A DNA stretch of 64,000 nt from Luteimonas sp. FCS-9 (GCF_001014645.1 NZ_LASZ01000023.1:1-64000), one strand, 5' to 3'; counted from the stretch's first letter, positions 41,158 to 52,077 are shown. The notes: a model not told the origin generated them from the sequence alone. Translations and numbers: made by a program.

Positions 41158-42867
41158 ATGAACCAGATCCGTACTTTCCTGATCCTCGCCTGGCTGATGG
41201 TCGCCGTGCTGCTGTGGATGGAGTGGGGCAAGGAGAAGGCGGCCGCCGCGCAGCCGGCCCAGACGACGGCCGCCAGCGCCGCGTCGCCGACCGTGCCGAT
41301 GCCCCAGGCGCCGGGCGCCGCGGTGCCCGAGGCGCCGGCCGCCACCGCGACCCCCGCGGTGCCCGGCACGAGCGCGGCACCGGCCGCGACCGCCGCGCAG
41401 GCGGCGCGCCGCGTCGTGGTGCAGACCGATGTGCTGCGCGTCGTGCTCGACGGCGGCAACGTCGTCGAGGCCGACCTGCTCGGCTACCCGCAGACCCGCG
41501 ATGCCGGCAGCCCCCCGGTGCGCATGCTCGACACCGACCCGCTGCACTACTACGCCGCGCAGGCCGGCTGGGTCAGCGGCAGCAACGCCGCGCCCAGCCA
41601 CGAGGGCGCGTTCGTGCCCGAGGGCGAGGCGTCGAACGTCGCGCTGGCCGACGGCGAGGGCACGCTGGTCGTGCCGTTCGTGTGGACCGGCACCGACGGC
41701 GTCACGATCCGCCGCAACTTCGTATTCTCGCGCGCCGACTACGCGATCGAAGTCCGCGACGAGATCGTCAACGCCGGCAGCGCGCCGTGGCAGGGCTTCG
41801 CCTACCGCCAGCTGATCCGCACCGCGCCCGCGCTCAAGCGCGGCATGACCAATCCCGAGTCCTACAGCCTGGTCGGTGCGACGTGGTTCGGCGGCGAGAT
41901 CGGCTATGGCCGACGCCAGCTCGGCGACTTCGAGGACGATGGCCCGCTCAACGCGAAGGACAGCCAGGTCTGGATCGCGATGGCGCAGCACCACTTCTTC
42001 AGCGCCTGGATCCCGCGCGCCGACGATGCGAGCACGATCTCGATGCAGGTCGACCGCAGCACCGGTGCGCCGCGCTACCTGATCCGCGAGCTCGGCCCGC
42101 CGATCTCGGTCGCGGCCGGCCAGCAGGCGTCCACCAGCGCGCGGCTGTGGGTCGGCCCCAAGCAGGTCGACCTGATCAAGGCCCAGGGCGTGCGCGGCCT
42201 CGACCGCGTCGTCGACTACAGCCGCTTCTCGCTGTTCGCGATGCTCGGCGAAGGCCTGTTCTGGGTGCTGGCCAAGCTGCACGGCCTGCTCGGCAACTGG
42301 GGCTGGTCGATCATCGGCCTGGTGCTGCTGGTGAAGCTGGCGCTCTATCCGCTGTCGGTCGCGCAGTACAAGTCGATGGCGAAGATGCGCAAGTTCCAGC
42401 CGCGCATCGCCCAGCTCAAGGAACGCTACGGCGAGGACCGCCAGAAGTTCCAGATGGCGATGATGGAGCTGTACAAGAAGGAGAAGATCAACCCGATCGG
42501 CGGCTGCCTGCCGGTGCTGCTGCAGATGCCGGTGTTCTTCGCGCTGTACTGGGTGCTGCTCGAGTCGGTGGAACTGCGCCACGCGCCGTGGATGCTGTGG
42601 ATCCAGGACCTGACCGCGCGTGATCCCTACTTCATCCTGCCGGTGCTCAACATCGCGATCATGTGGGCCACGCAGAAGCTCACGCCGATGGTCGGCGTCG
42701 ACCCGATGCAGCAGAAGATCATGCAGCTGATGCCGCTGGTGTTCGGCGTGATCATGATCTTCTTCCCCTCGGGCCTGGTGCTGTACTGGGTCACCAACGG
42801 CGGCCTGGGCCTGCTGCAGCAGTGGTGGATGATCCGCCGCTACAGCGAGGCGCCGGCGAAGGCCTGA
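41158..42867 (+). CDS. yidC: Membrane protein insertase YidC
   Basis: A 569-residue YidC of the gram-negative long type. An N-terminal membrane anchor (about 5-20; [17 protein letters not shown]) is followed by an Ala/Pro-rich linker and a large periplasmic domain. The conserved insertase core, five helices, begins near residue 370 ([20 protein letters not shown]) and ends [10 protein letters not shown]. The arginine in the hydrophilic groove region is in [15 protein letters not shown] context. The ATG at 41158 is used; upstream in-frame residues are Pro/Arg-rich rnpA antiphase. It works with SecYEG or alone. Confidence 0.97.
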   Translation: MNQIRTFLILAWLMVAVLLWMEWGKEKAAAAQPAQTTAASAASPTVPMPQAPGAAVPEAPAATATPAVPGTSAAPAATAAQAARRVVVQTDVLRVVLDGGNVVEADLLGYPQTRDAGSPPVRMLDTDPLHYYAAQAGWVSGSNAAPSHEGAFVPEGEASNVALADGEGTLVVPFVWTGTDGVTIRRNFVFSRADYAIEVRDEIVNAGSAPWQGFAYRQLIRTAPALKRGMTNPESYSLVGATWFGGEIGYGRRQLGDFEDDGPLNAKDSQVWIAMAQHHFFSAWIPRADDASTISMQVDRSTGAPRYLIRELGPPISVAAGQQASTSARLWVGPKQVDLIKAQGVRGLDRVVDYSRFSLFAMLGEGLFWVLAKLHGLLGNWGWSIIGLVLLVKLALYPLSVAQYKSMAKMRKFQPRIAQLKERYGEDRQKFQMAMMELYKKEKINPIGGCLPVLLQMPVFFALYWVLLESVELRHAPWMLWIQDLTARDPYFILPVLNIAIMWATQKLTPMVGVDPMQQKIMQLMPLVFGVIMIFFPSGLVLYWVTNGGLGLLQQWWMIRRYSEAPAKA

Positions 42868-42889
42868 CGGGCCGCGCCGACGCGATCTC

Positions 42890-42917
42890 CACGAGCCCGC
42901 CGCATGGCGGGCTCGTG
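42890..42917. terminator. Hairpin between yidC and mnmE
   Basis: A 12-base perfect stem (CACGAGCCCGCC at 42890-42901, GGCGGGCTCGTG at 42906-42917) with a GCAT loop, 22 bases after yidC. There is no T-run; it may stabilise the mRNA end or terminate with Rho. Confidence 0.55.
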
Positions 42918-42934
42918 CGTTGAGGAGCCACGAC

Positions 42935-44266
42935 ATGACCACGCCCACCGACACCATCGCCGCGATCGCCACCGCGCCCGGCGCCGGCGGCGTCGGCATC
43001 GTGCGGCTCTCGGGTCCGCGCGCGTCCGAGATCGCGCAGGCGCTGTGCGGCCGTGCGCTGCGCCCGCGCCACGCCCACCATGTGCACTTCGAGGACGAGG
43101 ACGGCGGGACGCTCGACGACGGCGTCGCGATCGCGTTCGTCGCCCCGGCCAGCTACACCGGCGAGGATGTGGTCGAACTGCAGGGCCACGGCAGCCCGGT
43201 CGTGCTGCAGCAGTTGCTCGCGCGGTGCCGGGCGCTCGGCGCGCGGCTCGCGAGGCCTGGGGAGTTCAGCGAACGCGCGTTCCTCAACGGCCGGCTCGAT
43301 CTGGCGCAGGCCGAAGCCGTCGCCGACCTGATCGCCGCCGGCGACGTGCGTGCCGCACGCGCCGCGCGTCGCGCACTCGACGGCGCGTTCTCGAGCCGTT
43401 GCGACGCCCTGGCCGCCGAACTGCTGCACCTGCGCGTACACGTGGAGGCGATGATCGATTTCTCCGACGAGCCGATCGACGCGCTCGGCGGCGACGTCGT
43501 CGCCGCGCGGCTCGATGCGCTCGCCGGGTCGCTGGGCACCCTGCTCGCCGAGGCCGAGCAGGGGCGCCGGCTGCGCGATGGCGTGCACGCGGTGATCGTC
43601 GGCCCGCCCAACGCCGGCAAGAGCTCGCTGCTCAACGCGCTGGCCGGCAGCGCGCGCGCGATCGTCACCGACATCGCCGGCACCACGCGCGACCTGCTGC
43701 ACGAGACCGTCCGTGTCGCCGGCGCCGAGCTGACCCTGGTCGACACCGCCGGCCTGCGCGAGGCCGGGGACGCGATCGAGCGCGAGGGCATCCGCCGCGC
43801 CCGCGCCGAACTCCGGCGTGCGGACCTCGCGGTGGTCGTACTCGATGCGCGCGACCCGCAGGCCGGGCTGGACGCCGTCGCCGACGACATCGCCGACGTG
43901 CCGGCGCACGTCATCGTGCACAACAAGGCCGACCTGCTCGCGGGCGGCGATGCGCCCGGCGACGGACTGTACGTATCGGCGCACACCGGGGCCGGTCTCG
44001 ACGCGCTGCGCGCCGCGCTCGCGGCGCACGTCGCAGGCCCGGTCGCCGGCGAGGGCGCGTTCACCGCGCGCCAGCGCCACGTCGATGCGCTGCGCGCCGC
44101 CGACGATGCGGTGGTAGACGCGCGCGACACGCTGCAGGCGCAGAGCCTGGAGCTGACGGCCGAAGCGCTGAGGATCGCGCACGACGCGCTCGGCGAGATC
44201 ACCGGGCGCGTGCTGCCCGACGACCTGCTCGGGCATATCTTCTCGAGCTTCTGCATCGGCAAGTAG
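42935..44266 (+). CDS. mnmE: tRNA modification GTPase MnmE
   Basis: A 443-residue GTPase that with MnmG adds the carboxymethylaminomethyl group to wobble U34 of some tRNAs. The N-terminal tetrahydrofolate-binding domain starts [19 protein letters not shown]. The G domain has [21 protein letters not shown] and NKAD. The C-terminal catalytic motif FCIGK is intact. The start is ATG 42935. It continues the origin gene block after yidC. Confidence 0.97.
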   Translation: MTTPTDTIAAIATAPGAGGVGIVRLSGPRASEIAQALCGRALRPRHAHHVHFEDEDGGTLDDGVAIAFVAPASYTGEDVVELQGHGSPVVLQQLLARCRALGARLARPGEFSERAFLNGRLDLAQAEAVADLIAAGDVRAARAARRALDGAFSSRCDALAAELLHLRVHVEAMIDFSDEPIDALGGDVVAARLDALAGSLGTLLAEAEQGRRLRDGVHAVIVGPPNAGKSSLLNALAGSARAIVTDIAGTTRDLLHETVRVAGAELTLVDTAGLREAGDAIEREGIRRARAELRRADLAVVVLDARDPQAGLDAVADDIADVPAHVIVHNKADLLAGGDAPGDGLYVSAHTGAGLDALRAALAAHVAGPVAGEGAFTARQRHVDALRAADDAVVDARDTLQAQSLELTAEALRIAHDALGEITGRVLPDDLLGHIFSSFCIGK

Positions 44267-44430
44267 GCCACGCGCCGAATGCCGGGAATCCCGCAGAAGG
44301 CAGCCCATGTTCGGCCAACGCGCTGCGAACGTGCCTACAATCGGGCGCCGATCGGCGGGCCGCGCGGTTGACAAATCCACCGGTCTGCCGCGTGCTACGC
44401 ACTTTGAAGAACAGGCATCCTTGGGGAACG

Positions 44431-45468
44431 ATGATGGTCTCGAAACGATCGACGTCCGCGATGTCGTCGCGGGCAGGGTTGGCCGCGGCGCTGTGCGTGG
44501 CGCTCGGGCTGGCCGGCTGCGGCCGCCAGGACCAGACTCCGGCGATCGAGGACACGCCCGTCGAGACCCCGGCGGTGAGCCGGGAGGCCGCCGACCAGGC
44601 CGCACGCCAGCAGCAGGCAGCCGACGACGCGATCGCCGCGCTCTCGGTCGAGGATCTGCGCAAGGCGGCAGGCCAGGCCTACCAGGACAGCCGGCTGTAC
44701 TTCCCGCCGGGCGAGAACGCGATGGAGTACTACCTCGCGCTGCGCGAGAAGTCCGCGGGCGACGCCGCGGCCTCCAGCGCGTTGATCGATCTGCTGCCGA
44801 TGTCCGTGATCGCGACCGAACAGAACCGCGACCGGGGCGATTTCGCCGAGGCGCGCCGGTTGCTCGGGTTGATCGAGCGCGCGGATGCCGAACATCCGGC
44901 ACTCGGCCGTCTGCGCACCAGCATCGCGGCCGCCGAGACCGACGCCGCGCAGCGACAGCTCGGTGCCGAACAGGAGGCGCAGCGCCAGCAGCAGATCGAG
45001 CGCGAACGCGCGCAACAGCAACGCGAGCAGCAGGCCTCGGCGGCGCAGCAGTTGCCGGGTCCGCCGCCGGCCGAATCCACGGCCGAGCGCGACGCCCCCG
45101 CCCCGGCCGACGGCGCGCCGCCGCCGCCGCGTCCCGAGCCTGCGCGGCAGGCGCCCGCCAGCCCCGCGCCAGCCCCGCCCCCCGTCGCGGTCGCGCCGAC
45201 CCCGGCGCCCGTCCAGCTGCGCCCGCTCAGCACACCGGCGCCGCGCTATCCCACCGATGCGCTGCGTGCGGGCATCAGCGGCGAGGTGCAGGTCGAGTTC
45301 ACCGTCGGCGTCGACGGCGCGGTCAGCAGCGCGCGCATCGTGCGTGCCGACCCGCCGCGCACCTTCGACCGCGAGGCGCTCTCGGCGGTGCGGCGCTGGC
45401 GCTTCGAGCCGGTGCCCGCGCCGGTCACTACGCGCCGCACGATCGGGTTCTCGCCGACCGCGAACTGA
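44431..45468 (+). CDS. Lipoprotein with C-terminal TonB-like domain
   Basis: A 345-residue protein. It has a signal sequence with lipobox (LGLAGC, about residues 20-34). A helical region follows with AYQDSRLYFPPGENAMEYYL. Then comes a Gln/Arg/Glu-rich coiled coil, and a Pro/Ala-rich linker. The C-terminal TonB domain (about 270-345) contains PAPRYPTDALRAGISGEVQV. Unlike true TonB, it lacks a membrane helix with the conserved His, so it is lipid-anchored. Whether it interacts with ExbBD or a receptor cannot be told. ATG 44431 follows a GGGGAACG ribosome-binding site; 44434 is a second ATG. Confidence 0.82.
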   Translation: MMVSKRSTSAMSSRAGLAAALCVALGLAGCGRQDQTPAIEDTPVETPAVSREAADQAARQQQAADDAIAALSVEDLRKAAGQAYQDSRLYFPPGENAMEYYLALREKSAGDAAASSALIDLLPMSVIATEQNRDRGDFAEARRLLGLIERADAEHPALGRLRTSIAAAETDAAQRQLGAEQEAQRQQQIERERAQQQREQQASAAQQLPGPPPAESTAERDAPAPADGAPPPPRPEPARQAPASPAPAPPPVAVAPTPAPVQLRPLSTPAPRYPTDALRAGISGEVQVEFTVGVDGAVSSARIVRADPPRTFDREALSAVRRWRFEPVPAPVTTRRTIGFSPTAN

Positions 45469-45546
45469 CGACGGCCGGTCCACCGGCCCCTGGCCGGCGG
45501 ACCGCCTTCGGCCTGCATCGTGTCGCGCGGCTGCGGGCCTGCGCGC

Positions 45547-46727
45547 TCAGCCCGAGATCGCGAGCCGCTCCTGCCGGTAGCGCCACACCGCCAGGCCCCA
45601 GAACACCGCGACCAGCGCCAGGCTGGCGAGCAGGTACACCGCCCAGACCTGCGGCGCGATCGGCTCGGCGCGGATGATCTTGAGCAGCAGCTGATTCTGC
45701 GCGAGGAACGGCACCGCGAACTGCCACAGCTCGGTCTTGATCGGGTTCACGATCAGCACGAACGTCGGGATCATCGGCAGCAGCATCAGCCAGACGATGT
45801 GGCTCTGCGCTTCCTTCATGCTCTTGGCCGCGGCGGCGAGGAAGGTCAGCAGCGACGTGCCGATGAACAGCATCGGCAGCAGCACCAGCAGCATCTTGCC
45901 GATCGCCGCCAGGCGCACGTCGAGCATGCGCGTCATCCCGGTGCCGACCTGGGCGCTGAGCTTGAACGCCAGCAGCGTGAGCAGCAGCGACAGCAGGCCG
46001 ATCGTGCAGGCGGCGAGCATCTTGCCGCTGACGATCGCGCCGCGCGCGGCCGGCGTGGCCAGCAGCGGTTCGAGCGACTGGCGCTCGCGCTCGCCCGCAG
46101 TCGCGTCGATGATCAGGTAGGAGCCGCCGATGAAGCTCGACAGGATCAGCAGGTACGGCAGCAGCGCGGCGAGCAGGATGCCGCGCTTGGCTTCCTCGCT
46201 GGCCATGTCGCGCGTGCCCACCGCGACCGGCTGCACCAGCGCCGGGTCGATGCCGCGCGCGAGCAGGCGCAACGCGCCGACCTGCTGCCCGTAGCCCAGG
46301 ATCGCCGTACGCACGCGCATCGCCGGCGTCTGCGCATTGCGCTGGGTACTGTCGCTGATCACCTCCACGGTGGCCGGACGACCGGCCCGCCAGTCGTCGG
46401 CGAACGAGGACGGGATCTCGATCGCGACGTCCACGTCCTGCCGCGCGATGGCCGCATCGAGGTCGTCGGGAGCGTCGACCGCGACGATGCCCTGCGTCGC
46501 CAGGTGCGCGACCAGGTTCGGCGCATGCGCCGCGCCGATCACCGGCACCTCGAGAACGCGGTCCTGCTCGGTCTTGGCGCGCTTCTCCATCATCGTGTTC
46601 ATGCCGACCATCAGCACCGGATACATCAGCGGGCCGAGCAGCAGCGCCATGAACAGCGTGCGCCGGTCGCGCCCGATGTCGAGCAGCTCCTTGCGCATCA
46701 CGCTCCACACCCATTGCAGCGACGCGG

Positions 46728-46731
<4 letters not shown>
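45547..46731 (-). CDS. natB: NatB-type ABC exporter permease
   Basis: A 394-residue ABC-2 type permease. A helix near residue 20-40 is followed by a large external domain, and five more membrane segments lie in the second half. The ATGERERQSLEPLLATP motif is typical of NatB. In Bacillus NatAB exports sodium. The ATG overlaps the natA stop by four bases. The longer frame upstream is Arg-rich and excluded. Confidence 0.9.
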
Positions 46732-47474
<743 letters not shown>

Positions 47475-47601
47475 GGAAGCGATCCGGGTTTGGGGAGTCG
47501 GGAATCGAGGCTCGGAACGGCGGGGTGTCGTCGGGTCGGATCGGGACGCGTGGGGCTTGGCCGGTTGCGATTCCCCATTCCCGAGTCCCGATGCCCGGCC
47601 G

Positions 47602-49146
47602 TCACGGCGCCCATCCGTTGAAGCTCGTGAACGGCGGGACCGGCCGCATCGCGTCCAGGCACGCGGCGTCGAGTGCCTTGGCGTCGGTCGATTCGATGAA
47701 CTGCGCGACCAGCTTGGGCGTGCAGCCCAGCGCCAGCGTGCCGTGGCCCTGGCCGTCGAGCACCAGGTGGCGCGCGTTGGGCAGGCCGGCGAGCACGCGC
47801 TCGGCGTAGGCCGGCGGGGTCACCGGGTCGAGTTCGCCCGACAGCAGCAGTGCCGGAACGTCGGACCGCAGCGGCGCTGTGTGGTCGGCCGGCGGCGCGC
47901 CGGCGGGCCACGTGCGGCAGGCGCCGAAGAACATCCGCGCGACCTCGGGGCCGAGGATCGTGTCGCGCGCGCCGGCGTCCTCGCGGTAGCGGCCGGCATC
48001 CTCGGCGCACAGCACCGACCACTGCATGCCGCGCGTCATCTGCCCGCCGACGTTCGCGTTCATCAGCTGCGACAGCGACAGCAGCGGGCCGTAGCGGCCG
48101 TGCGCGGCCTCGTCGAGCATCAACGGCAGCAAGGACGCGGTCTGCGGCGCGTAGGAGAACAGGAACGCCAGGCCCGACACCGTGTCGGGCGAGACCGTGC
48201 CCGCTTGCTCCGTGCCCGTGGTCGGGTCGCGGTAGTTCACCGCGACCGGTGCGGCGCGCAGCGTCGACAGCACGCCGCGCAACTGCGCCTGCAGGTCGGT
48301 CGGGAACCGCTCGCGGCAGGCCGCGTCCTGCGCGCACTGGCGCGCCTGCAGCGCGAGCGCGTCCTCGAAGGTGTGTGCGAACTCGCCGCCGACGACCAGG
48401 TCGTTCGGCGCCACGCCGTCGAGCACCAGGCTGCGCACGTGCTGCGGATACGCCATCGCGTACTGCTGCGCCACGCGCGTGCCGTACGAGCCGCCGACCA
48501 GGTTGAGCCGCTCGGTGCCGAGCGCGATGCGGACCGCGTCGAGGTCGGCGATCGCGTTGGCGGTCGTGTAGAACCGCGGATCGGCACGGTCGGACAGGCC
48601 GGCCAGGCAGCGGCCGACGTAGGCATCGAGGTCGGCGTCCGTCGGTGCGGTCAGCGCGTCGAGTTCCAGCGGTGCGCCGTCGGCGTCCACGCAGTCGAGC
48701 GGGTTGGACCCGCCGGTGCCGCGCTGGTCGACCAGCACGATGTCGCGCTGCTTGCGTACCTCGCGCAGCGCGAGATTGACGTGCGCGGCCAGCTCGGTCG
48801 CCGCCTGGCCGGGCCCGCCGGCGAGGAAGAACACCGGGTCGCCGGTGCCGCCGTCGCTGTTGCCGGCCGGCAGCCACGCGATCTTCAGCGCGATGCGGCG
48901 GCCGTCCGGCGCGTCGGGGTCCTCGGGCACCTCGTAGGTCGCGCACTGCGCCTCGACGCGGGTCGCGGCGTTGCCGCCGTCCAGCGTGCAGGCCTGGAAC
49001 GGGATCTGGCCGAACATCCGGGCCGGGCGCGCCGCGTCTTCGCCGTCGCCGCCCCGCGACGCGCCGCAACCGGCGAGCGCCAGTCCCGTGGCCAGCGCCA
49101 GCATCGGGAAGCGCAGCGCCAGCAGGGGAAGCCTGTTTGTCCTCAT
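47602..49146 (-). CDS. Alpha/beta hydrolase, S33/TAP family, lipoprotein
   Basis: A 514-residue secreted hydrolase related to prolyl/tripeptidyl aminopeptidases. The signal ends in a lipobox (LALAGC, about residues 22-27). The nucleophile elbow is LVGGSYGTR (Ser220). The oxyanion region is FFLAGGPGQ. The C-terminal TAP-like domain contains LLLSGELDPVTPP and LDGQGHGTLALGC, providing Asp and His. Substrate peptides unknown. Its ATG overlaps the XRE regulator stop by four bases, so it is expressed with the regulator and the membrane protein upstream. Confidence 0.9.
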   Translation of the reverse strand: MRTNRLPLLALRFPMLALATGLALAGCGASRGGDGEDAARPARMFGQIPFQACTLDGGNAATRVEAQCATYEVPEDPDAPDGRRIALKIAWLPAGNSDGGTGDPVFFLAGGPGQAATELAAHVNLALREVRKQRDIVLVDQRGTGGSNPLDCVDADGAPLELDALTAPTDADLDAYVGRCLAGLSDRADPRFYTTANAIADLDAVRIALGTERLNLVGGSYGTRVAQQYAMAYPQHVRSLVLDGVAPNDLVVGGEFAHTFEDALALQARQCAQDAACRERFPTDLQAQLRGVLSTLRAAPVAVNYRDPTTGTEQAGTVSPDTVSGLAFLFSYAPQTASLLPLMLDEAAHGRYGPLLSLSQLMNANVGGQMTRGMQWSVLCAEDAGRYREDAGARDTILGPEVARMFFGACRTWPAGAPPADHTAPLRSDVPALLLSGELDPVTPPAYAERVLAGLPNARHLVLDGQGHGTLALGCTPKLVAQFIESTDAKALDAACLDAMRPVPPFTSFNGWAP

Positions 49147-49343
49147 GACACGTCCTCGAACAGGAAAATGGATTCGATCGGCTCGCCGAACTCGCGTGCG
49201 ATCCGGAACGCCAGCGGCAGGCTCGGATCGTACTTGCCGGTCTCCACCGCGTTGATCGTCTGTCGCGATACCTCCAGACGTTCGCCGAGCTGCGCCTGTG
49301 ACCAGCCGCGCGCCTCGCGCAGTTCCCGCACCCGGCTCTTCAT
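49143..49343 (-). CDS. XRE-family small transcriptional regulator
   Basis: A 66-residue helix-turn-helix protein (HTH about residues 5-58; LREARGWSQAQLGERLEVSR and QTINAVETGKYDPSLPLAFR). It belongs to the short stand-alone XRE group commonly found beside a membrane protein gene. It sits between a small membrane protein and an S33 hydrolase in one operon. The two palindromes at 49948-49965 and 49993-50010, in front of the operon, are the natural candidates for its binding sites. Confidence 0.9.
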   Translation of the reverse strand: MKSRVRELREARGWSQAQLGERLEVSRQTINAVETGKYDPSLPLAFRIAREFGEPIESIFLFEDVS

Positions 49344-49353
49344 CCGCGCGCGC

Positions 49354-49938
49354 TCATCGGTAGCGGCGCGCGACGACGGCCTTGGCCAGGCCGTAGCCGC
49401 CGCACACCAGCGGGAACACCCACAGCATCGCCGCGCTCGCCGGCACCGCGACCACGCCGGCGGCCTGCAGGAAGCCGCCGGTCATGTAGGCCAGCGACAC
49501 GCCGGCCGCGGCGATGCAGACCGCCTCGAGCTCGATGCGCTGCTGCAGCTCGTCGACGCCGCGCACGTAGCGGACCATCGCCCGCAGCACCAGCGCGATC
49601 GGCGGGACCGGCAGCAGCGCGACGAGCGCACGCGGCAGCGGACCCTGGACATGGCGCAGCCACAGCAGCGAGACCACCAGCAGCGCGGCATAGGCGCCCA
49701 GCGCGACCAGCATCTCGCGGGTGTAGCGGCGCTGCAGCGCGCGCGGCGCCGCCCCGCAGCCCGTGCCGGCGCCAGCGCCGGACGACAGCGCCACGCCCGC
49801 GAGGACGCCGGCGGCCAGGAACTGCAGGCCCAGCAGCCAGCCGGGTACCTGCGGCAGCCAGCGCCAGGTGCCGAGGGCGCATGCGAGCAGGCAGGTCGCG
49901 AGGGCGAGCAGCAGACTGCGGGAACTGGACGGACGCAT
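49354..49938 (-). CDS. Multi-pass membrane protein of the XRE operon
   Basis: A 194-residue protein with about five membrane helices (residues about 8-24, 30-48, 72-90, 98-120, 130-150 and toward the C-terminus). I do not recognise the family. The start ATG 49938 (MRPSSSRSLLLALATC) is chosen because the upstream in-frame stretch runs through the two operators and lacks hydrophobicity. It is first in the operon, 10 bases before the XRE gene, and would be repressed or activated through the operators. Confidence 0.75.
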   Translation of the reverse strand: MRPSSSRSLLLALATCLLACALGTWRWLPQVPGWLLGLQFLAAGVLAGVALSSGAGAGTGCGAAPRALQRRYTREMLVALGAYAALLVVSLLWLRHVQGPLPRALVALLPVPPIALVLRAMVRYVRGVDELQQRIELEAVCIAAAGVSLAYMTGGFLQAAGVVAVPASAAMLWVFPLVCGGYGLAKAVVARRYR

Positions 49939-49947
49939 GGCATTGGG

Positions 49948-49965
49948 TGTCAAGGAGGCTTGACA
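49948..49965. promoter_or_regulatory. Operator O1, TGTCAAG-N4-CTTGACA
   Basis: TGTCAAGGAGGCTTGACA is a perfect 7+7 palindrome with a 4-base centre. It lies 10 bases before the membrane protein ATG and would cover the ribosome-binding site and start of the transcript. Confidence 0.75.
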
Positions 49966-49992
49966 TCCAGCATGCGGGCGGCGCCGCTCCGG

Positions 49993-50010
49993 TGTCAAGC
50001 GTGCTTGACA
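49993..50010. promoter_or_regulatory. Operator O2, TGTCAAG-N4-CTTGACA
   Basis: TGTCAAGCGTGCTTGACA has the same two arms as O1 and is 45 bases from it, centre to centre. Its inner TTGACA on the minus strand could double as the -35 box of the operon promoter. Confidence 0.75.
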
Positions 50011-50020
50011 CGCATGACCC

Positions 50021-50088
50021 GTAGGAGCGCGCTCGCGCGCGATAGGGTTCGCCCGGCAACGCGTCATCGCGCGCGAGCGCGCTCCTAC
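50021..50088. repeat. GTAG-type palindromic repeat
   Basis: GTAGGAGCGCGCTCGCGCGC at the left and GCGCGCGAGCGCGCTCCTAC at the right. It lies between the XRE operon operators and the ferredoxin reductase gene. Confidence 0.8.
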
Positions 50089-50208
50089 GATGGAGGTGAG
50101 GAGCGCGACGGGGAGCGGATGCCGTCCGCCGCTCGCGGCCGCCCGACCTGTATCGCCGATACCTCAGCTGCGCGTCGAAGACGAGGCGACCGGCCGGCGG
50201 TCACGGCC

Positions 50209-50970
50209 TCATTTGCTGCTGACATACTTCTCGCGCCGGATCCGCGGCACCGGCAGGCCGAAGCCCTTCAGCGCCTCGAAGGCGGCGTCGACCATGTCCG
50301 GATTGCCGCACAGGTAGGCGATGTCGTCGGCGGTCGGCGCGAACTCGCCGATGAACTGCTGCACGTAGCCGTGGCGCACGTCGGCGTGCGCGTGCGGATC
50401 GCCCGGCGCCGGCAGCTCGCGCGAGAAGCACGGCACGAAGCGGAACTGCGGGTGCGCCTGCGCGAACGCGCGGAAGTCGTCGCCATACAGCAGCTCGGCC
50501 GGCGTGCGGGCGCCCAGCAGCAGCACGACCTCGACGCCGCGCTCGGCGATCGCCTGCGCCAGCAGCGGCAGCATCGCCCGGTACGGGGTCACGCCGGTGC
50601 CGGTGCCGATCAGCAGGTAGCGGCGGTTGCGGTCCTGCGGCAGCAGGCAGAACCGGCCGAACGGACCGCTGGCCTGCACGTGGTCGCCGAGCGCCAGGCC
50701 CTCGAACAGCGCGGTCGCCGCGCCCCCCGGCACGTAGCTGACCGCGATTTCCACCGCCTCGCCCGGCCCCATCGCATGGTCGTGGATCGTCGCCAGCGAG
50801 TACGAGCGCTTGGTCGTGGTGCCGTCGGCATACGCGAAGTGCACCTGGATGAACTGGCCGGGCACGAAGTCCAGCGGCTGGCCGTCGTCGCGCACGAACG
50901 ACAGATGGGCGACGGTCGGCGCGATCATGCGCCGGCCGGTGAGCTTGAGCGGGAACTGCTGGATGGCCAC
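50209..50970 (-). CDS. fpr: Ferredoxin-NADP reductase
   Basis: A 253-residue FAD enzyme that passes electrons between NADPH and ferredoxin or flavodoxin. FAD-binding motif TKRSYSLAT and NADP-binding GTGTGVTPYRAM are clear. The C-terminus reads REKYVSSK, as in some bacterial Fpr. The start is ATG 50970 (MAIQQFPLKLTGRRM). It stands alone between the GTAG repeat and a divergent ABC exporter. Confidence 0.92.
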   Translation of the reverse strand: MAIQQFPLKLTGRRMIAPTVAHLSFVRDDGQPLDFVPGQFIQVHFAYADGTTTKRSYSLATIHDHAMGPGEAVEIAVSYVPGGAATALFEGLALGDHVQASGPFGRFCLLPQDRNRRYLLIGTGTGVTPYRAMLPLLAQAIAERGVEVVLLLGARTPAELLYGDDFRAFAQAHPQFRFVPCFSRELPAPGDPHAHADVRHGYVQQFIGEFAPTADDIAYLCGNPDMVDAAFEALKGFGLPVPRIRREKYVSSK

Positions 50971-51108
50971 GAGTCAACCGGATCGGAGGCGGGAACCGGC
51001 GCGCGGTCCGCGCAACAGTGCATCGCGGGGCCGGCCGCGACCGGGCGCCTATACTAGCGCCTTCGCCGAGGCCGCCCCTGGGCCGCCGGCACCGGACCTC
51101 TCGGACCC

Positions 51109-52077
51109 ATGACCCGAACCCAATCCCTGCCGGCCGACGCGCCGGCGCTGTCCGTGCGCGATCTGCGCAAGACCTACGCCGGCGGCGTCGAGGCGCTCAA
51201 GGGCATCTCGCTCGAGGTCGCGCCCGGCGACTTCCACGCCCTGCTCGGCCCCAACGGCGCGGGCAAGAGCACGCTGATCGGCATCGTCTCCTCGCTGGTC
51301 AACATGAGCGCGGGCAGCGTCGAGGTGTTCGGCGTGGACATCGCGCGCCACCGCGACCAGGCGATGCGCCTGCTCGGCCTGGTGCCTCAGGAAATCAACT
51401 TCAACCTGTTCGAGAAGCCCTTCGACATCCTGGTCAACTACGCCGGCTTCTACGGCGTGCCGCGCCGCGAGGCCGCCGAGCGCGCCGAGGCCGAGCTGCG
51501 CGCCGCGCAGCTGTGGGACAAGGCCCAGGTCATGAGCCGCACCCTGTCGGGCGGCATGAAGCGCCGGCTGATGATCGCCCGCGCGATGATGACCCGCCCC
51601 CGGCTGCTGATCCTCGACGAGCCCACGGCGGGCGTGGACATCGAGATCCGGCGCGGCATGTGGCGGAGCCTGCGCGAGATCAACGCCGCCGGCACCACGA
51701 TCATCCTGACCACGCACTACCTCGAGGAAGCCGAGTCGCTGTGCCGCAATCTGGCGATCATCGACCATGGCCGCATCGTCGAACAGGGCCCGATCCGCGC
51801 GCTGCTCGCCCAGCTCGACGTCGAGGGGTTCATGCTCGACATCGACGGGACGCTGCCCGACGCGCTGCCGGCGATCGACGGGGTGACGATCGCCGCGCCC
51901 GACGCGCACACGCTCGACATCGACATGCCGCGCGCGATGGACCTCAACCGCGTGTTCGCCGCGCTCGACGCGGCCGGGCTGCGCGTGCGCTCGATGCGGA
52001 CCAAGTCCAACCGCCTCGAGGAACTGTTCGTGCGGCTGACCGCGCGGGATGCGGGATCGGGGACCGGGAATGCGTAG
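51109..52077 (+). CDS. yadG: YadG-type ABC transporter ATPase
   Basis: A 322-residue ATPase. Walker A is LLGPNGAGKSTLIGIVSS, the signature is SRTLSGGMKRRLMIARAMMT, and Walker B is RLLILDEPTAGVD. The long C-terminal part (RTKSNRLEELFVRLT) matches YadG. The start follows directly after a GC-rich stretch. Co-transcribed with the yadH-type permease 60 bases downstream. Confidence 0.92.
   Translation: MTRTQSLPADAPALSVRDLRKTYAGGVEALKGISLEVAPGDFHALLGPNGAGKSTLIGIVSSLVNMSAGSVEVFGVDIARHRDQAMRLLGLVPQEINFNLFEKPFDILVNYAGFYGVPRREAAERAEAELRAAQLWDKAQVMSRTLSGGMKRRLMIARAMMTRPRLLILDEPTAGVDIEIRRGMWRSLREINAAGTTIILTTHYLEEAESLCRNLAIIDHGRIVEQGPIRALLAQLDVEGFMLDIDGTLPDALPAIDGVTIAAPDAHTLDIDMPRAMDLNRVFAALDAAGLRVRSMRTKSNRLEELFVRLTARDAGSGTGNA

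Noticed and set aside
47475..47601. GGGAATCG/CGATTCCC-like short inverted pieces between natA and the S33 hydrolase
   Set aside because: Similar stretches are common low-complexity spacers in this family; I could not define a clean repeat or regulatory site.
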